NCBI GenBank assembly: GCA_019359495.1
Contig: JAHHHF010000096.1
Coordinates: forward strand, 1-64,000
Direction: 5' to 3'
DNA: 64,000 bases
Source: Goleter apudmare HA4340-LM2
GTDB taxonomy: Bacteria > Cyanobacteriota > Cyanobacteriia > Cyanobacteriales > Nostocaceae
Part shown: positions 16,973 to 25,950 of the stretch, one piece after another
Numbering within the stretch: the stretch's first letter is position 1
How the letters are laid out: the number at the start of each line of letters is the position of its first letter
Position numbers and translations under genes: made by a program
Notes under the pieces: model-generated
Databases searched by the model: none
What the model was told of the DNA's origin: nothing
What the model saw: only the letters and a program-made list of their open reading frames with translations

Positions 16973-18858
16973 GCTTCTTTTGCCAGAGGGACTTGTTCTA
17001 CCTCTGGTAACTTTTCTAGAGAGAGGCGAGTAGATTGGGTAGCACCAGATAAGCGTTTTAACAGATTCGGTCTGGGGTCGTACAACAAGTAAATAATGCG
17101 ATCGCCTACTTCCCAATCTTGATTGGCTGGCATAATCTGTAGGCGTTCCTTTCTCTCTAGCAATAAGGGTAGGAGCACCCCAGTCCTGATCTTTTCTTGT
17201 ATGTGTTCCTGTTGACTGCCAAATTCTGACTCATTGAGCGTTGTTGTTCCTAATTTCACTCGTCCATTATTCAAATACTCATTCCATGTCTTGACGCCCA
17301 AATCTGGGATAAAGGCTTGGTTCACTTTACTATTAGCGCTCAAGTTAGCTTGGGGATCACGGGGAAAAACCGCCAATACACGTGGCGGATTAAACTCCTC
17401 AGCAGCCCGTTGCGCCAAGACAAAATTTACCTCACCATTACTAGTCATCGCCAAAAAAGTGCCCACAGAGGCTAACCCCGCCTCTTCCAAAACAGCCGCA
17501 TCCAGGGCAGTGCTGGCAATAACTCTGATGTTTTGAGCTTCAGCTTGGGGAAAATATGCTGGATCTGTGTCTATGATCACTACATTTTCTCCACGCTCTT
17601 GAAAGAACCTAGCGATTAGTAAACTCAGGGAGTTGCAACCCACAATCACTGCTCCAGTTGCTTCCTTAGAAGTGATTTGTAGCAACTTAGCCACCCAACC
17701 AGCCGTTAATCCTTGACAGACAACTGTCATAATAATTGTCAAGAAGACTAGGGCTTTAATCGCATCCCCTCCGTTGATACCGCGCTGTGTGAGCAAAATC
17801 GCAAACAGAGAGGCTACAGAAGCCGAAACAATTCCTCTAGGAGCCACCCAGCTTAAAAAAAGTTTCTGTCGCCAATTGAGGTCACTGTTCCAGGTACAGA
17901 ACAGGATGTTAATCGGGCGAACGACGAACATCAGTACTAAAACAGTAAATAAGCTCCCCCAACCTAAAGCGAATACACTAGCGATCGATAGGTCAGCTGC
18001 TAGCAAGATAAACAATACAGAAACGCTGAGAATTGTTAGTTGACCTTTAAAGCTGCGTAAAAGCCTTTCCTCTGGAACAGAAGAGTTGGCAAATACTGCT
18101 CCAGCAACTACAGTGGTCATGACTCCTGATTCACTGCGGATGGTCTGGGCTAAAGTAAACAAGCCCCATAGCACCGCCAAGACTACCAAGTTTTTCAACT
18201 CGAATGAGAGAAAATTGGCACGTTTAAAAATCAAGCTCATCAAGTAACCGCCAACGCCACCAATCGCGCCACCAATTGCCAGACGCATGAGTAACCCGAC
18301 AATGGCGTTGATCGGGTCAGTATCACCGTTGACAATCGTGTCCAAGACCACGAAGGCCAAAATCGCTCCCACAGGATCGATTAAAACCCCTTCTCCTTCC
18401 AAAAGTGTTGCCACTTGGCGATCCACGTTGATTTGCTTAAGTAGGGGACTAATGACAGTCGGCCCGGTCACCACAACTATTGAAGCGTAGAGAAAAGCAA
18501 TATTCCAAGGAAATTCACCCAACCAGTGAGCCGCCATGCTACCGCCAAGTAGGGTAATTAGCGTTCCTTGGGTGACGAGTAATTGTAGGCTTACTGAAAC
18601 TCTACCCAACTCTCGCAGATCTAGGTTGAGTCCGCCTTCAAATAAAATTATTGCCGTTGCTAAGGCGACAATAACTTCTAGTCCCGTGCCTAACAAATGG
18701 GGGTGTAATAGACCAACGCCATCAGATCCTAGCAAAATGCCCAAAAGCAATAACAAAACAATACTGGGCACTCGCAAGTATGCAGCCAGTACTTGAGCAC
18801 TAATGCCTGCAAAGACAGCGATCACCATCTGTAGGGTGATTTCAAAAGATGCTTCCAT
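16939..18858 (-). CDS. Cation/proton antiporter (CPA1, NhaP type) with TrkA-N-like domain
   Basis: 639 residues: an N-terminal Na+/H+ exchanger domain (about 1-395) with many membrane helices and motifs such as ILFEGGLNLDLREL, VVVTGPTVISPLL and EGEGVLIDPVGA (the ion-binding Asp region). A Rossmann TrkA-N-like domain follows at about 400-520 (GAVIVGCNSLSLLIARFFQE, DTDPAYFPQAEAQNIRVI), and then a TrkA-C-like tail. Such antiporters exchange Na+ or K+ for protons across the plasma or thylakoid membrane; the nucleotide-binding domain may gate transport. Convergent overlap with the cytochrome-b6-like gene. Confidence 0.9.
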   Translation of the reverse strand: MEASFEITLQMVIAVFAGISAQVLAAYLRVPSIVLLLLLGILLGSDGVGLLHPHLLGTGLEVIVALATAIILFEGGLNLDLRELGRVSVSLQLLVTQGTLITLLGGSMAAHWLGEFPWNIAFLYASIVVVTGPTVISPLLKQINVDRQVATLLEGEGVLIDPVGAILAFVVLDTIVNGDTDPINAIVGLLMRLAIGGAIGGVGGYLMSLIFKRANFLSFELKNLVVLAVLWGLFTLAQTIRSESGVMTTVVAGAVFANSSVPEERLLRSFKGQLTILSVSVLFILLAADLSIASVFALGWGSLFTVLVLMFVVRPINILFCTWNSDLNWRQKLFLSWVAPRGIVSASVASLFAILLTQRGINGGDAIKALVFLTIIMTVVCQGLTAGWVAKLLQITSKEATGAVIVGCNSLSLLIARFFQERGENVVIIDTDPAYFPQAEAQNIRVIASTALDAAVLEEAGLASVGTFLAMTSNGEVNFVLAQRAAEEFNPPRVLAVFPRDPQANLSANSKVNQAFIPDLGVKTWNEYLNNGRVKLGTTTLNESEFGSQQEHIQEKIRTGVLLPLLLERKERLQIMPANQDWEVGDRIIYLLYDPRPNLLKRLSGATQSTRLSLEKLPEVEQVPLAKEAQLSASEAPGG

Positions 18859-19233
18859 GTTGTAGATTTTGAGCGATTTATTTCAAAATCTCTTGTAAAG
18901 AATAGTAAATACTAACTCTACAGGGTACAACATCATACCCTTTATCCTGGGCTGAATTTTGCAGTTGTTTCATACTCAGTACTCTAAGATCCTCATTTTT
19001 CGCCTATTTGCCAAACAAAAATAAATCATACTAGAGCCTAAATTTTTAGTGTGCTTGATGATGCCAAAAATAGCAAAAAAGCAATCTTTTAGCATACCAT
19101 TGCTACAAGGTTTATTAGCCAAAGATATTTATTTTGTCTCGTTCCTCAGGGAATTTTAAGCAGGCATCTGCTATGAGGTAACGCATTCACCTTCAACCAA
19201 TTTAGCCTCTACAATTTTTTTTTGCAAAAGCTG

Positions 19234-19262
19234 TTGACATAAACGAGGAAATTCGCTAATTT
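19234..19262 (+). promoter_or_regulatory. Promoter of tRNA-Glu
   Basis: TTGACA at 19234-19239 and TAATTT at 19257-19262 with a 17-bp spacer. A start near 19270 would give a short leader before the tRNA at 19283. Confidence 0.6.
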
Positions 19263-19282
19263 ATAGAAGGTCTGATTCCTGC

Positions 19283-19355
19283 GCCCCCATCGTCTAGAGG
19301 CCTAGGACACCTCCCTTTCACGGAGGTAACGGGGATTCGAATTCCCCTGGGGGTA
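19283..19355 (+). tRNA. trnE: tRNA-Glu (TTC)
   Basis: 73 nt folding as a cloverleaf. The acceptor GCCCCCA pairs with TGGGGGT (first pair G-T), the D arm is GTCTAGAGGCC, the anticodon arm CTCCC-TTTCA-GGAG type has anticodon TTC, and the T arm is GGGGA-TTCGAAT-TCCCC. CCA is not encoded. In cyanobacteria this tRNA also feeds tetrapyrrole synthesis through glutamyl-tRNA reductase. Confidence 0.95.
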
Positions 19356-19447
19356 CTAAAAAAGTAAAAGATGTTTTCTATTTTGGTCTTTTACCTTCTC
19401 AAACAATCCTAAGAATTACTTGTTAATCTACGAGTGCTTGTCTTAAC

Positions 19448-20065
19448 TTAGACGTTGTAAAACTGCACTACACGCTCATGAATTGCCAACAGGTTTAACT
19501 GCATATCATTGGTGAGGCGGGATTCAATGATTTTTAGTGGCATAGTGAGCTTAGGCCAAACCTGAATTGTGTAGCACAGATGAGTTCCCATAAATTCACC
19601 AAGGGAATAAGGCTTTAAACACCAGCTCCCAGAAAAACCCTTGAAATCCCCTTCCACCATGCGGAAATTGATTTCTTTGGGAAAACATTCTTCCAAATCC
19701 AAAACTACACGCGCACAAAAGTTGAAATTTAGTAAGCGTTGAGATCCTATTTGTTCTAATCGAATACCACCATCAGGATGCTCTAGCAGCCGACTCTTAG
19801 CAAGATTAGGGATGAAATCAGCTAAGGATTCATAATCTGTCAGCACCTGCCAAATTTTCTCCACAGGGTGAGGGATTTGGATGGTAGCACTGATTTGTCG
19901 CTGTCGTTCGGCTAATTTCTCGATTTGAACTGCCACGGTCGGTAAGGTGACCGGAGCAGCGTCAAAATTAGTTTCGAGGTTGGTGTCTTTACTAGCGGGA
20001 TTAGCATTCAAATCCGCCGTGTTGTAATGTTTTTCAGTCACTTTCGGAATATGGTTGGCTTTCAT
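19448..20065 (-). CDS. SRPBCC/START-like protein (polyketide cyclase/dehydrase family)
   Basis: 205 residues. After a variable first 50 residues comes a SRPBCC domain: ISATIQIPHPVEKIWQVLTDYESLADFIPNL, a signature shared with cyclase/dehydrase and COQ10-type proteins. It ends in a long helix (SRLTNDMQLNLLAIHERV). These helix-grip folds bind hydrophobic ligands such as lipids, quinones or pigments; the ligand is unknown. The first 32 bp overlap the end of the sensor-kinase gene, so the two are probably translated from one mRNA, and the protein may act with the sensor. Confidence 0.8.
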   Translation of the reverse strand: MKANHIPKVTEKHYNTADLNANPASKDTNLETNFDAAPVTLPTVAVQIEKLAERQRQISATIQIPHPVEKIWQVLTDYESLADFIPNLAKSRLLEHPDGGIRLEQIGSQRLLNFNFCARVVLDLEECFPKEINFRMVEGDFKGFSGSWCLKPYSLGEFMGTHLCYTIQVWPKLTMPLKIIESRLTNDMQLNLLAIHERVVQFYNV

Positions 20066-22067
20066 CGGAAAACTGGGGGAGGGTGAGGGTAAAGCAAATT
20101 TCGCTCAGATCGGAGTCTGAGATTTGCTGACTCTCAACAGCGATCGCCCCATTCAAATGCTGCACGAGGGATTTAGCCAGAGCAAGACCTAAGCCAGTCC
20201 CCGGAGTCCAGCGCCCTCTACCGCGACGGAATTTGTCGAAGATATAGGTCGCTTCTTCTTCGGAGATGCCGCGTCCTGTGTTCGTCACCTTAATAATAAC
20301 TTGATCAACGAGTTGATTAACCTCGTGGGAGGCCTGCAAATGCACGACAGTGCTTTGCTCTGAGTATTTACAGGCATTAGTTAATAACTCTTGCAGAATG
20401 CGGTCAAAACTCTCGATTTCGGTTTGGAGTTTTAACGGCTCCTCTGGTAGAGATATGGTAATGCTTAATCCTTTATCGGCTAGCTTTTGCTCCAAAGCTG
20501 CGCCCAAATCTTGAATTCTGGTATTTAAATCAATGGTTTGAAACTGCGGGGTTTCTTGATGGGACTCTAATTTTTGCAGTGTGAGTAAGTCATTGATCAA
20601 GTTGATTTCTTTGGTACATTCTTGTTCGAGAATGTCCAGATATCTAGTCTGACGTTCCGGATTGATCCCTGGTAGACGCAAATTACGGATTGACATCAGC
20701 ATATTTGTCAGAGGATAGCGCAAGCGATCGCTCATGTTGCTCAAGAATTCATCTTTGAGCTCGTTGAGTTCTCGTAACTGCTCAACGTATTGCCGTGTTC
20801 TCTCATGTAATTTTGCTTGTAGTTCTAAACTACTCTGTAGTTTCGCTGTGCGCTCATCTACCAAATTCTGAACTTGTCGCAAAGTCTGGGACTGAATAAT
20901 GGCATTGCTGACTTGAGCGCTCACCATTTCCACCAGATTTATTTCTGCTAGTTGCCAACTGCGGGCAACTGCTTGTTGTAGTACCAAAAATCCTAGAACT
21001 TTACCTTGACTTTCTAACGGCATTAACAGTGCCGCAGGCAGCATTTCCGTTGCAAACAATGGAGCGGCTGTCAAAATATCTTGTTGGTCTGTAAAGTCAT
21101 TAATGATGACTGGTTTTCCGGGATCTGCAAATACACGCTGGCACAAACCACACTCAGAAATAGCAAAGGACTGTTCATCTTTAGAGTCTGGTGGAGTTGT
21201 GTAGTAACTCTCAATGTCCCTAGTCCATTCTGCCTTGACAGTGGCTTTGGCCTTGGGAATTTGTTTTTTCGGACGAGTTCTAAATAAAGGATCTGTATAT
21301 TTGAGCAAGATCAGCAGACCTCTGTCTGCTTGTAGAGAATCGGCGGTAGAGGCGATCACCAATTGGAGCATTTGGGTTAGCTCCAGATTGCTACGACTGA
21401 GGATAGTTAATTGCTTGATCAGGCTTTGATGTTGATTGCTTTTTTGTAAATACTGTTGTTGTGATGCAATCAACTGTGATTGTGCTACTTGAGAAAAAGC
21501 GATCGCGCAGGATGACTCAATTGCTTTGAGCAGTTGTTTTTCTGACTGACTCCAATCATAGGGTTGAAATTTAATTAGGTTAATCACCCCATTATTCTTA
21601 CCACTAAACCGGGTAGGGATTGCTAAGACAGCTTTTATAGGTAGTGGCAAAGATTGACACCCAGTTACCAGACTTTTGTGAATAGTGGAAATATCTTCAA
21701 TCGTCAATGGTTCAGCCGCACATTGTACTACAGGCGAGTCCATGAGCAACTGTTCTATCGAGAAGATATCGTCTAATTGCGGCAATCCGAGATACTCCTC
21801 AGCACACCAATTAGCAGCCGTTGCTTCACTAGATACCTCACTTGCAACTGTAACTGAGCAGCAATCTACCTTGAAGGCATCTCCTAGCAACTGGGCCAGT
21901 TCTTGCAGCATCAATGTCGTCGCCGATTTGTTAGCGATGATTTGGTTAATCTTTTGTACTAACTGGAGGGCTGGTTCTTCCTGATGCTGCATCAGCTTGA
22001 TTTGGTATGGTTGTAGGCGATCTACATCATCTGGGCACTGTGACGGTGACGATAAACGATTTTTCAT
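20034..22067 (-). CDS. GAF-domain sensor histidine-kinase-like protein, phospho-acceptor His replaced by Asp
   Basis: 677 residues: two GAF-type regions (about 30-200 and 215-395), a coiled helical link, a HisKA-like region and a HATPase domain. The ATPase motifs are intact: LLTNACKYSE (N box), VTNTGRGISEE (G1), FDKFRRGRGRWTPGTGLGLALAKSL (F and G2). The H box, normally SH(E/D)LRTPL, reads MSDRLRYPL, with D447 where the His belongs. The codon lies inside a GCGATCGC site. Without the His it cannot autophosphorylate in the normal way. It may be an ATP-binding scaffold or partner of another kinase. It overlaps the SRPBCC gene by 32 bp. Confidence 0.85.
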   Translation of the reverse strand: MKNRLSSPSQCPDDVDRLQPYQIKLMQHQEEPALQLVQKINQIIANKSATTLMLQELAQLLGDAFKVDCCSVTVASEVSSEATAANWCAEEYLGLPQLDDIFSIEQLLMDSPVVQCAAEPLTIEDISTIHKSLVTGCQSLPLPIKAVLAIPTRFSGKNNGVINLIKFQPYDWSQSEKQLLKAIESSCAIAFSQVAQSQLIASQQQYLQKSNQHQSLIKQLTILSRSNLELTQMLQLVIASTADSLQADRGLLILLKYTDPLFRTRPKKQIPKAKATVKAEWTRDIESYYTTPPDSKDEQSFAISECGLCQRVFADPGKPVIINDFTDQQDILTAAPLFATEMLPAALLMPLESQGKVLGFLVLQQAVARSWQLAEINLVEMVSAQVSNAIIQSQTLRQVQNLVDERTAKLQSSLELQAKLHERTRQYVEQLRELNELKDEFLSNMSDRLRYPLTNMLMSIRNLRLPGINPERQTRYLDILEQECTKEINLINDLLTLQKLESHQETPQFQTIDLNTRIQDLGAALEQKLADKGLSITISLPEEPLKLQTEIESFDRILQELLTNACKYSEQSTVVHLQASHEVNQLVDQVIIKVTNTGRGISEEEATYIFDKFRRGRGRWTPGTGLGLALAKSLVQHLNGAIAVESQQISDSDLSEICFTLTLPQFSDESQPYSESD

Positions 22068-23058
22068 TCCTGGTACGCTCTTAAAATAACGACCCTATTT
22101 TCTTGGCACCCAACTGCTTGGTTGATTTTTCACTTTGTGGTCTTTGTCAAAGCACCCTGACGAATTGCAGATCTGATATTAATATTTTCTCTCACCTGTT
22201 ATAGCCCTTTTCTAGTGCTGATGACTAACTTTTCGGTGTATTAAACACATCTCTACATAAAATAATTGAGATGACAGGAATGTGCTAAAACGCCTTAGCT
22301 AAATAGCTTTTTGCTTGTCTGTCCTGAGTTTATTTACTAACTTTGACTTAGAATATCCTGTCTGTAACTATACATAAACCGTAATTTCTCTAGAATCACA
22401 GCAAAAACTCCACAAATTTTATCCGCGTAAGCACGTAAATTTGCAGTAAAAAACGTAATATTTTTTTCACAATTGGTTACTTAGTACAGCCCAACCACTA
22501 TTTTGCTGGCTCTCAGTAAAATTTGGTTTAAGTAGAGTTCATAAATTCTGGTGATAGACACCAAAGCTGGACGTTAAAGGATTTATGGATTAGCCTTATT
22601 TAGCTCCTTATTGTTGATAATCATTTACTTAATATGCGGATGCGTCTTGCCTGTCAAGGGATGTTTAACCCCCTGTAGCTGGAATGATCAACATTTTGGT
22701 GAAGATTGGCTTTGTTGAAGGGATTTTTGTCGAATTTATGTGATTGAATATATAACTTCTTGTATATAAAACTATATTTACCATAAAAAATAACTTAAGG
22801 TGAGTTCGATGCCACATCAGACCAACTATTTATCCGAATGACATCCCGCCCGGAATTACAAGCTCATAATTTAAGTCTGTTTTTCACGAACTAATTGAGT
22901 TCAACTTGTTTTAAGAGGTTTTAGCTTCGGTTCCGGCAAATTATTTCCCAGCTAATGACTATCGAACTCATATTAAACTCACATTCAAAATCCATAAGGC
23001 GACATGCAGCCCTGTACGGATTTAAGAAAACATGGCTGCATGTCAGGTGAAGCTAAGA
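22068..23058. other. Long intergenic region (991 bp)
   Basis: No convincing ORF. The region is A+T-rich. A strong inverted repeat lies near its right end: GACATGCAGCC at 23001-23011 pairs perfectly with GGCTGCATGTC at 23034-23044, with a 22-base loop. It is just after the stop of the minus-strand RHH gene and could stabilise or end that mRNA, although no T tract follows. The promoter of the sensor-kinase gene should be at the left end. Confidence 0.5.
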
Positions 23059-23394
23059 CTATCCGGCTAAACTCTCGATACTGAGAGGAACCATATCGCC
23101 ATTCCTGGTTAATCCCAATAACATTGGTTGTTGTGCCTGAATGAGTTGACCTGTGAGTACGCAACGTTCTTCTTGTTGAGCTGTAGCGGCTATGCTAGCT
23201 CGAATGTCGGTTTGGGAAAATCGGGGTTTCCATTCACCTGATTTTTGCTGCACATAATTCCAGAGGATATCGCGGATTAAGGCTTGATATCCTTGGTTGC
23301 CAGCGATGTCTTTGAGTTTATCTTTCAGTTCCCGCTCTAGTCGAATGCTAGTAACTTCCATATCAGTAGTTGGGGTGCGAGCGATCGTATGCAT
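23059..23394 (-). CDS. Ribbon-helix-helix-like protein
   Basis: A 111-residue protein. Residues about 12-55 (MEVTSIRLERELKDKLKDIA, then YQALIRDILWNYVQ) fit a CopG/Arc-type ribbon-helix-helix DNA-binding unit. The rest (ERCVLTGQLIQAQQPMLLGL, then NGDMVPLS) resembles no domain I know. A regulatory role is likely but unproved. It is divergent from a small gene at 23481. Confidence 0.6.
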   Translation of the reverse strand: MHTIARTPTTDMEVTSIRLERELKDKLKDIAGNQGYQALIRDILWNYVQQKSGEWKPRFSQTDIRASIAATAQQEERCVLTGQLIQAQQPMLLGLTRNGDMVPLSIESLAG

Positions 23395-23480
23395 GACTTT
23401 TTCTCCTTCAAGGTATGGACAGGATAGTAATACAAGTGTAGTATGTTTAAAGAAATGTTCAACAGGTGAGATTTTCTGTG

Positions 23481-23714
23481 ATGTCCATTCGCCCCATCTC
23501 TACTTCTTTAAGCGCTATCGACTCTCGATCCGGTCGGGAATTAGCAGCTGCGGCAGTGGAGTATTTTTTTATGGGCAATGGTAGCCAAAAGCACGAGCAC
23601 ATCACAGAGGGTAATGATGATTTTAGATATTTGGGTATTAGTGGGCTGAATGCCAAAGCACAACTAGAAATCGCAAGCGGGAGGTACAGACTCAAGAATA
23701 CTGTACCGACATAG
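23481..23714 (+). CDS. Small hypothetical protein
   Basis: 77 residues from ATG 23481 (MSIRPISTSLSAIDSR); the frame is open from 23466. It contains RELAAAAVEYFFMGN followed by a charged stretch with KHEHITEGNDDF. No family was recognised. A strong terminator follows at 23742, which supports a real transcript here. The opposite strand also has an open frame, but it has no matching signals. Confidence 0.5.
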   Translation: MSIRPISTSLSAIDSRSGRELAAAAVEYFFMGNGSQKHEHITEGNDDFRYLGISGLNAKAQLEIASGRYRLKNTVPT

Positions 23715-23741
23715 ACCAGAAGACATAATGGTCGATTTTTC

Positions 23742-23779
23742 ACCCCCGCTTCAACCAAACAGGAAGCGGGGGTTTTTTT
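23742..23779 (+). terminator. Strong rho-independent terminator
   Basis: ACCCCCGCTTC (23742-23752) pairs over 11 bp with GAAGCGGGGGT, loop of 10 bases, followed by seven T. It separates the small gene at 23481 from the HNH remnant. Confidence 0.92.
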
Positions 23780-23794
23780 ATAAGGAGTCAAGCT

Positions 23795-24087
23795 GTGACG
23801 AGTGCCATGCAATTGTTAGAGCAATCAGTGGTGGTGTTTTCTCAAAATTACTTGCCACTGTGTCGAGTCAATATCAAGCGGGCGATGCTTGCTGCGGGCG
23901 TAGCCAACGCGCTACTAGTAACCAATAAGGCGGAACCATTAAGTTTTTCTACAGCAGGCGGATGGCGAATCCACTCACCCAGCTTGGTATGGGTATGCAA
24001 CTGCGTACCAAGCCAAAAGCACCAGTTCATCCGGTGATTTCTTTTGCAAAACAATTTTGGATCAATGTGCAAGCAAACCTGGAGTAA
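23795..24087 (+). pseudogene. HNH endonuclease gene with its catalytic core deleted
   Basis: The start is well made: AAGGAG at 23783-23787 and GTG at 23795. The first part reads as the N-terminus of a common cyanobacterial HNH endonuclease (MQLLEQSVVVFSQNYLP, then LVTNKAEPL and WRIHSPSLV). Near 23985 the frame shifts, and the DNA continues in another frame as the usual C-terminus (MQLRTKPKAPVHPVISFAKQ to the TAA at 24085). The segment between, which should hold the CxxC pairs and the H-N-H residues, is gone. About 9 extra residues (LAAGVANA-type) also interrupt the N-terminal part and look like a small inserted repeat (GCGGGCGTAGCCAACGCG). Confidence 0.8.
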
Positions 24088-24103
24088 CAGGAGAGCATAA
24101 GGA

Positions 24104-24535
24104 ATGCTGAAATTAACTTACACCGAAAGGAGCTTTTATTTAGAGTGTCTGACTCTATCGCTGGAAGAATGGGTAGCACAGCGAGCGATTTTGGCATTGC
24201 GAGTCGGTCAATCTTTAAGCATTGAACCTAGCACCGCTTCCTTCTTGCTTCCTGTGGATTTACCAGGAGTAGAGAGGCTAAAGGCTGAGGTGCAATGCCA
24301 TGACAGTAAAATCATTGCACTGTCTCCTTGTGATGTCGAATATATAGAAGTCACTCTCCAGGGTTCATGGTTATCAAACGGTTCTGAGGAGGCTGTGGGT
24401 GTGTTTGTCACGGCGATGAGCGATTCACCCAAAGGCGACAGCTACAGGGCTACGTCTAACGCTTCCAGCACTGAGTTCTTTTTACATAAACTTTGGCAGG
24501 AGGCGCAGGCTTGCGCCTCTGTGACGAGCGAATAA
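24104..24535 (+). CDS. Conserved cyanobacterial hypothetical protein
   Basis: A 143-residue soluble protein, start ATG 24104 with AGGAG at 24089-24093. It opens MLKLTYTERSFYLECL and has the pattern SLEEWVAQRAILALRVG, SFLLPVDLPGVE and TEFFLHKLWQEA. It resembles small Nostoc proteins often found after an HNH gene, but I know no function. A segment at about 106-120 (SPKGDSYRATSNASS) is low in similarity to the rest; its DNA (GGCTACGTCTAACGC) looks like an in-frame small repeat insertion. It follows the HNH remnant by 16 bp and may have been cotranslated with it. Confidence 0.6.
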   Translation: MLKLTYTERSFYLECLTLSLEEWVAQRAILALRVGQSLSIEPSTASFLLPVDLPGVERLKAEVQCHDSKIIALSPCDVEYIEVTLQGSWLSNGSEEAVGVFVTAMSDSPKGDSYRATSNASSTEFFLHKLWQEAQACASVTSE

Positions 24536-24680
24536 TTCCCCACAGTTGTTAATTTGATGTGAGTTCGACAGACTTGCAAGAACCGCTCTCCAAACTTCTC
24601 CCTGCAACGGGGAGAGGCTTATTCAAGTTGTAGATTTTTTTTGCCTTTCCCCTACAAGAGAAAGGATTGGATTCCCAATT

Positions 24681-25946
24681 TTAAAATCGCCCATTCCCCT
24701 GGATAATATGCTTGACCGTAGTCAAAGACTCTAGGCTAATAAATCCCCGTCGATGACCTTTTTGATTGGACATTCCCATAAATACCGAATCTCCCCGCGA
24801 CGGGTTGCGGGAAAAACGGGGAGAAGTGTTGATGTAGGTTGAGGCGCTATTGACTCCCAAGGCAAACTGGCGGCTTTCCTGGTAAGATTCAGTCACAATG
24901 CAGTCGGCATGACCACTGCTATGCTGATTTATCCAGGCGATCGCAGCTTCTAAACTATCTACTAATTTAAAGGCTACTGTCTTGGTTAAATAAGGGCTAC
25001 CCCATTCTCCTTCTTTAGCCAGATGCAATTGGGGAAAGGCTTCTACAAGTTCTACATCCCCTTTAACTTCAAAGCCTTTTTCCTTTAAGCTGTTCCACAG
25101 CACTGCTAAGGATGATGGCAGGGCTTGCCGATGAATCAGGACTTTTTCAATAGCATTTACCGGATCTGGGTCGCTCTCATGGCTATCGATAATCATCCAG
25201 CGCACCATCTCTAAGCTACTATTGAGCGACCAATAGAGGTAACAGTTGCCCATAGCCGATTTTAAAACCGGGCAAGTTGCTTGGCGCACTACTTGCTGTA
25301 CTAAGCTAGAACGTCCGTAGGGGATGACTAAATTCAAGTACTGGTCTTGAACAACTAAATCCCGAATCGAAGCACCGTGCTCTGCTGTGATCAATTCTAT
25401 ACAACCTGGTGGCAGCCCAACTTCTGTAATGGCGGTTTGCATGACATCAGCGATCGCGGCATTAGAATGGCTGGCCTCTGTACTACCTTTGAGAATAATA
25501 CTATTACCCGTTTTGATACATAAACCCGCAGCGATCGCTCCTAAATCAGGAAATGCTTCATAAATAAACCCAATCACTCCCAAAGGCATTAACTGAGAAT
25601 AGCTTTGGGAGTCTTCTTGTTGATACTCAGCGTTTCTGATTCGTCGCAATGGATCTGATAATTCCCCCAATCTTTGCAAAATCTCCACGGTTGTGGCTAG
25701 CCGTTTGGGAGTTAGCTTGAGCCAATCTAAAATCAACTCTGGCACTGCCATTTCCCGACTTGCTTCTAGATCTAAGGTGTTGGCTTCTAGAATGTCGTCA
25801 GATGAGCGCTCAAGGGCTTTTGCCATCGCTAACACAGCGCGACTACGGTCTGCTCCTTTGGCAGTTCCCAACTTCAGGGAGGCTTGAAAAGCGCGTTTGG
25901 CGCTGTTCATTGGTTCAGGGCAATCATCAAAAACTTCAACGGTCAT
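24681..25946 (-). CDS. Gamma-glutamyl phosphate reductase (ProA)-like protein lacking the catalytic Cys
   Basis: 421 residues aligned over the whole length with ProA, which reduces gamma-glutamyl phosphate to the semialdehyde in proline synthesis. Landmarks are GVIGFIYEAFPD, LKGSTEASHSN, VIPYGRSSLVQQV, VNTS-type NTSPRFSRNPSRG and FISLESLTTVKHIIQG. In ProA the nucleophile lies in CN-(A/T)-x-E-x-LL-(V/I). Here the segment reads DPVNAIEKVLIH, so V263 replaces Cys. The frame is intact. It may be a non-catalytic paralogue or use another chemistry; a second proA would be expected elsewhere. It is 4 bp downstream of the zinc-ribbon membrane protein gene. Confidence 0.85.
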   Translation of the reverse strand: MTVEVFDDCPEPMNSAKRAFQASLKLGTAKGADRSRAVLAMAKALERSSDDILEANTLDLEASREMAVPELILDWLKLTPKRLATTVEILQRLGELSDPLRRIRNAEYQQEDSQSYSQLMPLGVIGFIYEAFPDLGAIAAGLCIKTGNSIILKGSTEASHSNAAIADVMQTAITEVGLPPGCIELITAEHGASIRDLVVQDQYLNLVIPYGRSSLVQQVVRQATCPVLKSAMGNCYLYWSLNSSLEMVRWMIIDSHESDPDPVNAIEKVLIHRQALPSSLAVLWNSLKEKGFEVKGDVELVEAFPQLHLAKEGEWGSPYLTKTVAFKLVDSLEAAIAWINQHSSGHADCIVTESYQESRQFALGVNSASTYINTSPRFSRNPSRGDSVFMGMSNQKGHRRGFISLESLTTVKHIIQGNGRF

Positions 25947-25950
25947 TGAG

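Noticed and set aside
23459-23812. 117-residue frame on the minus strand over the 23481 gene and the terminator
   Set aside because: It spans a strong terminator hairpin and lacks a start signal. The plus-strand reading is better supported.
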